From contig JAKAGD010000014.1 in assembly GCA_021817685.1 (NCBI GenBank), positions 1-6,484 on the forward strand: a stretch of 6,484 nt of DNA, read 5' to 3'. The notes beneath the pieces were generated by a model. It did no database searches, was not told the origin of the DNA, and saw only the letters and a list, made by a program, of their open reading frames with translations. Positions 5,680-6,484 of this stretch are shown here, one piece after another. The translations under genes and the position numbers were made by a program. Positions within the stretch are counted from its first letter, which is position 1. Each line of letters begins with the position of its first letter. Source of the DNA: a bacterium (GTDB taxonomy: Bacteria > Patescibacteriota > Minisyncoccia > Phycocordibacterales > Phycocordibacteraceae).

Positions 5680-5685
5680 AGTATA
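5680..5685 (-). promoter_or_regulatory. -10 element of the lemA operon
   Basis: On the minus strand TATACT (five of six consensus bases) ends 7 nt before the lemA ATG at 5672, so the transcript would start at about the A of the ATG and be leaderless. No Shine-Dalgarno precedes the ATG, in line with this. No -35 is evident. Confidence 0.55.
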
Positions 5686-5699
5686 CCCCAAAACGACAA

Positions 5700-5708
5700 T
5701 GGTATGCT
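5700..5708 (+). promoter_or_regulatory. Extended -10 promoter of the cupredoxin gene
   Basis: TGGTATGCT is an extended -10 with hexamer TATGCT, facing away from the lemA promoter 15 bp off. It predicts a leader of roughly 25 nt with no Shine-Dalgarno before the ATG at 5741. The two promoters are close enough to compete for polymerase. Confidence 0.4.
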
Positions 5709-5740
5709 GTCTGCACCTTTATCCATTTCAGCATATCACT

Positions 5741-6211
5741 ATGAACAGAAACACTACCGGGGTCGTTATAGCGCTTATCGTCGTCGCGGGCGGCTGGTAC
5801 CTGCTCCGGGGAACTCCCGTGAGCGCGCCGGCGGCTGAAGCTCCGGCGGTAGATGCAACAACGGCGGCGGCAACAACACCTTCCGAAGTGACTATCACGT
5901 ACACCGATCAAGGATTTTCTCCGCAGAACGTTTCCGTCGCGGAGGGCCAGACCGTTACGTGGGTGAACCAGAGTTCGGGGAGCATGTGGGTCGCTTCGGC
6001 CGCGCACCCGGATCACACGGTCTATGACGGCACGTCAAGGAGCGCGCACTGTGCAGCCGGCTATTCCGGACCCGTCCCGTTCGACGAATGTTCCGCCGGC
6101 GCGAGCTACCGCTTTACCTTTGACAAGGCGGGCACGTGGAAATACCACAACCATGCCGACGCTTCAAAGTTCGGCTCGGTCACGGTAACCGCAGCAGCGG
6201 CGCAGAACTAG
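5741..6211 (+). CDS. Cupredoxin-like protein, membrane-anchored or exported
   Basis: A 156-residue protein with a hydrophobic N-terminal segment (about 7-22), an Ala/Pro/Thr linker (28-47) and a plastocyanin-like domain outside the membrane. Cupredoxin marks are FSPQNVSVAEGQTVTWVNQ (59-77) and a C-terminal YRFTFDKAGTWKYHNH followed by GSVTV at 145-149. Likely metal ligands are His89, His92, His136 and His138. The usual type 1 copper Cys of the C-terminal loop (YxC) is replaced by YHNH, so a blue-copper site is doubtful. Cys104 and Cys117 could form a disulfide in an insertion at 93-118. The upstream in-frame ATG at 5699 overlaps the promoter and lacks support. The stop overlaps that of the convergent gene. 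Fold confident; metal and function uncertain. Confidence 0.85.
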   Translation: MNRNTTGVVIALIVVAGGWYLLRGTPVSAPAAEAPAVDATTAAATTPSEVTITYTDQGFSPQNVSVAEGQTVTWVNQSSGSMWVASAAHPDHTVYDGTSRSAHCAAGYSGPVPFDECSAGASYRFTFDKAGTWKYHNHADASKFGSVTVTAAAAQN

Positions 6212-6484
6212 CGGAAGTTCGTGAAGAGATAGACGCCGATCGGCACGCACCACGCGAGCCAGTCAATGATGCCTTTCCTCCAAAGCTGACGGTACATCCG
6301 GCGGTGCAAGTAGAATTCCTGAAATGAGATGAGGAACACCGCGGCGGCGAGAAACGCGTAGAGCGCTCGCGTGCTATCAAGAAGCGACTGCGAAAGATAC
6401 GCCGCGACCATTAAATACAACACCGAGCCGGCTAAATGGAACAGTTGCCGATACGTGCCGAGCCGGTAGCCGTAATGCCCGGCG
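6208..6484 (-). CDS. Multi-pass membrane protein of unknown function, C-terminal part
   Basis: The frame is open from the right edge to a TAG at 6210-6208, giving 91 residues; the N-terminus lies outside the window. Three hydrophobic segments are visible: around LAGSVLYLMVAAYLSQSLL, ALYAFLAAAVFLISFQEF and DWLAWCVPIGVYLFTNF. A basic loop, HRRMYRQLWRKG, between the last two would favour the cytoplasm by the positive-inside rule. YRQL occurs twice, before the first and third segments, hinting at a weak internal repeat. An internal GTG at 6423 could be misread as the start, but the frame and membrane character continue upstream. I do not recognise the family. Confidence 0.7.
   Translation of the reverse strand, partial: AGHYGYRLGTYRQLFHLAGSVLYLMVAAYLSQSLLDSTRALYAFLAAAVFLISFQEFYLHRRMYRQLWRKGIIDWLAWCVPIGVYLFTNFR

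Overview
The window is GC-rich and densely packed, and looks chromosomal. It most resembles a member of the Candidate Phyla Radiation (Patescibacteria, Parcubacteria-like). That is inferred from three things: the gene mix (B12-dependent ribonucleotide reductase with an ATP-cone, LemA/HtpX, a small membrane-anchored cupredoxin, a secreted GH18-like protein, a DUF192 protein); several starts without a Shine-Dalgarno but with a -10 element just upstream; and a tRNA without an encoded CCA. TGA ends at least two genes, so the standard code applies. No database search could be run, so the taxonomic call is tentative.

Layout. Positions 1-549 (minus) hold the N-terminal part of an adenosylcobalamin-dependent ribonucleotide reductase that runs off the left edge. 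Upstream of it on the same strand, 633-1145 encodes an exported or anchored DUF192 protein. Diverging from that, 1235-1900 (plus) encodes a histidine-phosphatase-like protein whose catalytic residues are replaced; two hairpins follow it, the second a strong intrinsic terminator. Positions 2017-3153 (plus) encode a secreted GH18-family protein.

A minus-strand transcription unit then reads LemA (5672-5112), a GGDEF diguanylate cyclase (5106-4393), HtpX (4396-3494) and tRNA-Ser(GGA) (3461-3375). Gene spacings are 5 nt, a 4-nt ATGA overlap, and 32 nt. The tRNA has its own extended -10. Downstream of it, 3213-3376 is an unusual structured region: the tRNA 3' end recurs once inverted and once directly, 150 bp away, and the distal copy builds a terminator-like hairpin. 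Diverging from lemA, 5741-6211 (plus) encodes a cupredoxin-like protein. It converges with a partial multi-pass membrane protein (6484-6208, minus), and the two stop codons share one CTAG.

Functionally, most of the right half concerns the cell envelope: membrane protein quality control (LemA/HtpX) with a c-di-GMP enzyme in the same operon, an exported copper-type fold, a secreted glycosidase-like protein and an unidentified membrane protein. The most notable items are the degenerate phosphatase, the repeats behind tRNA-Ser, and the GGDEF gene between lemA and htpX. I saw no CRISPR array, transposase or phage gene.
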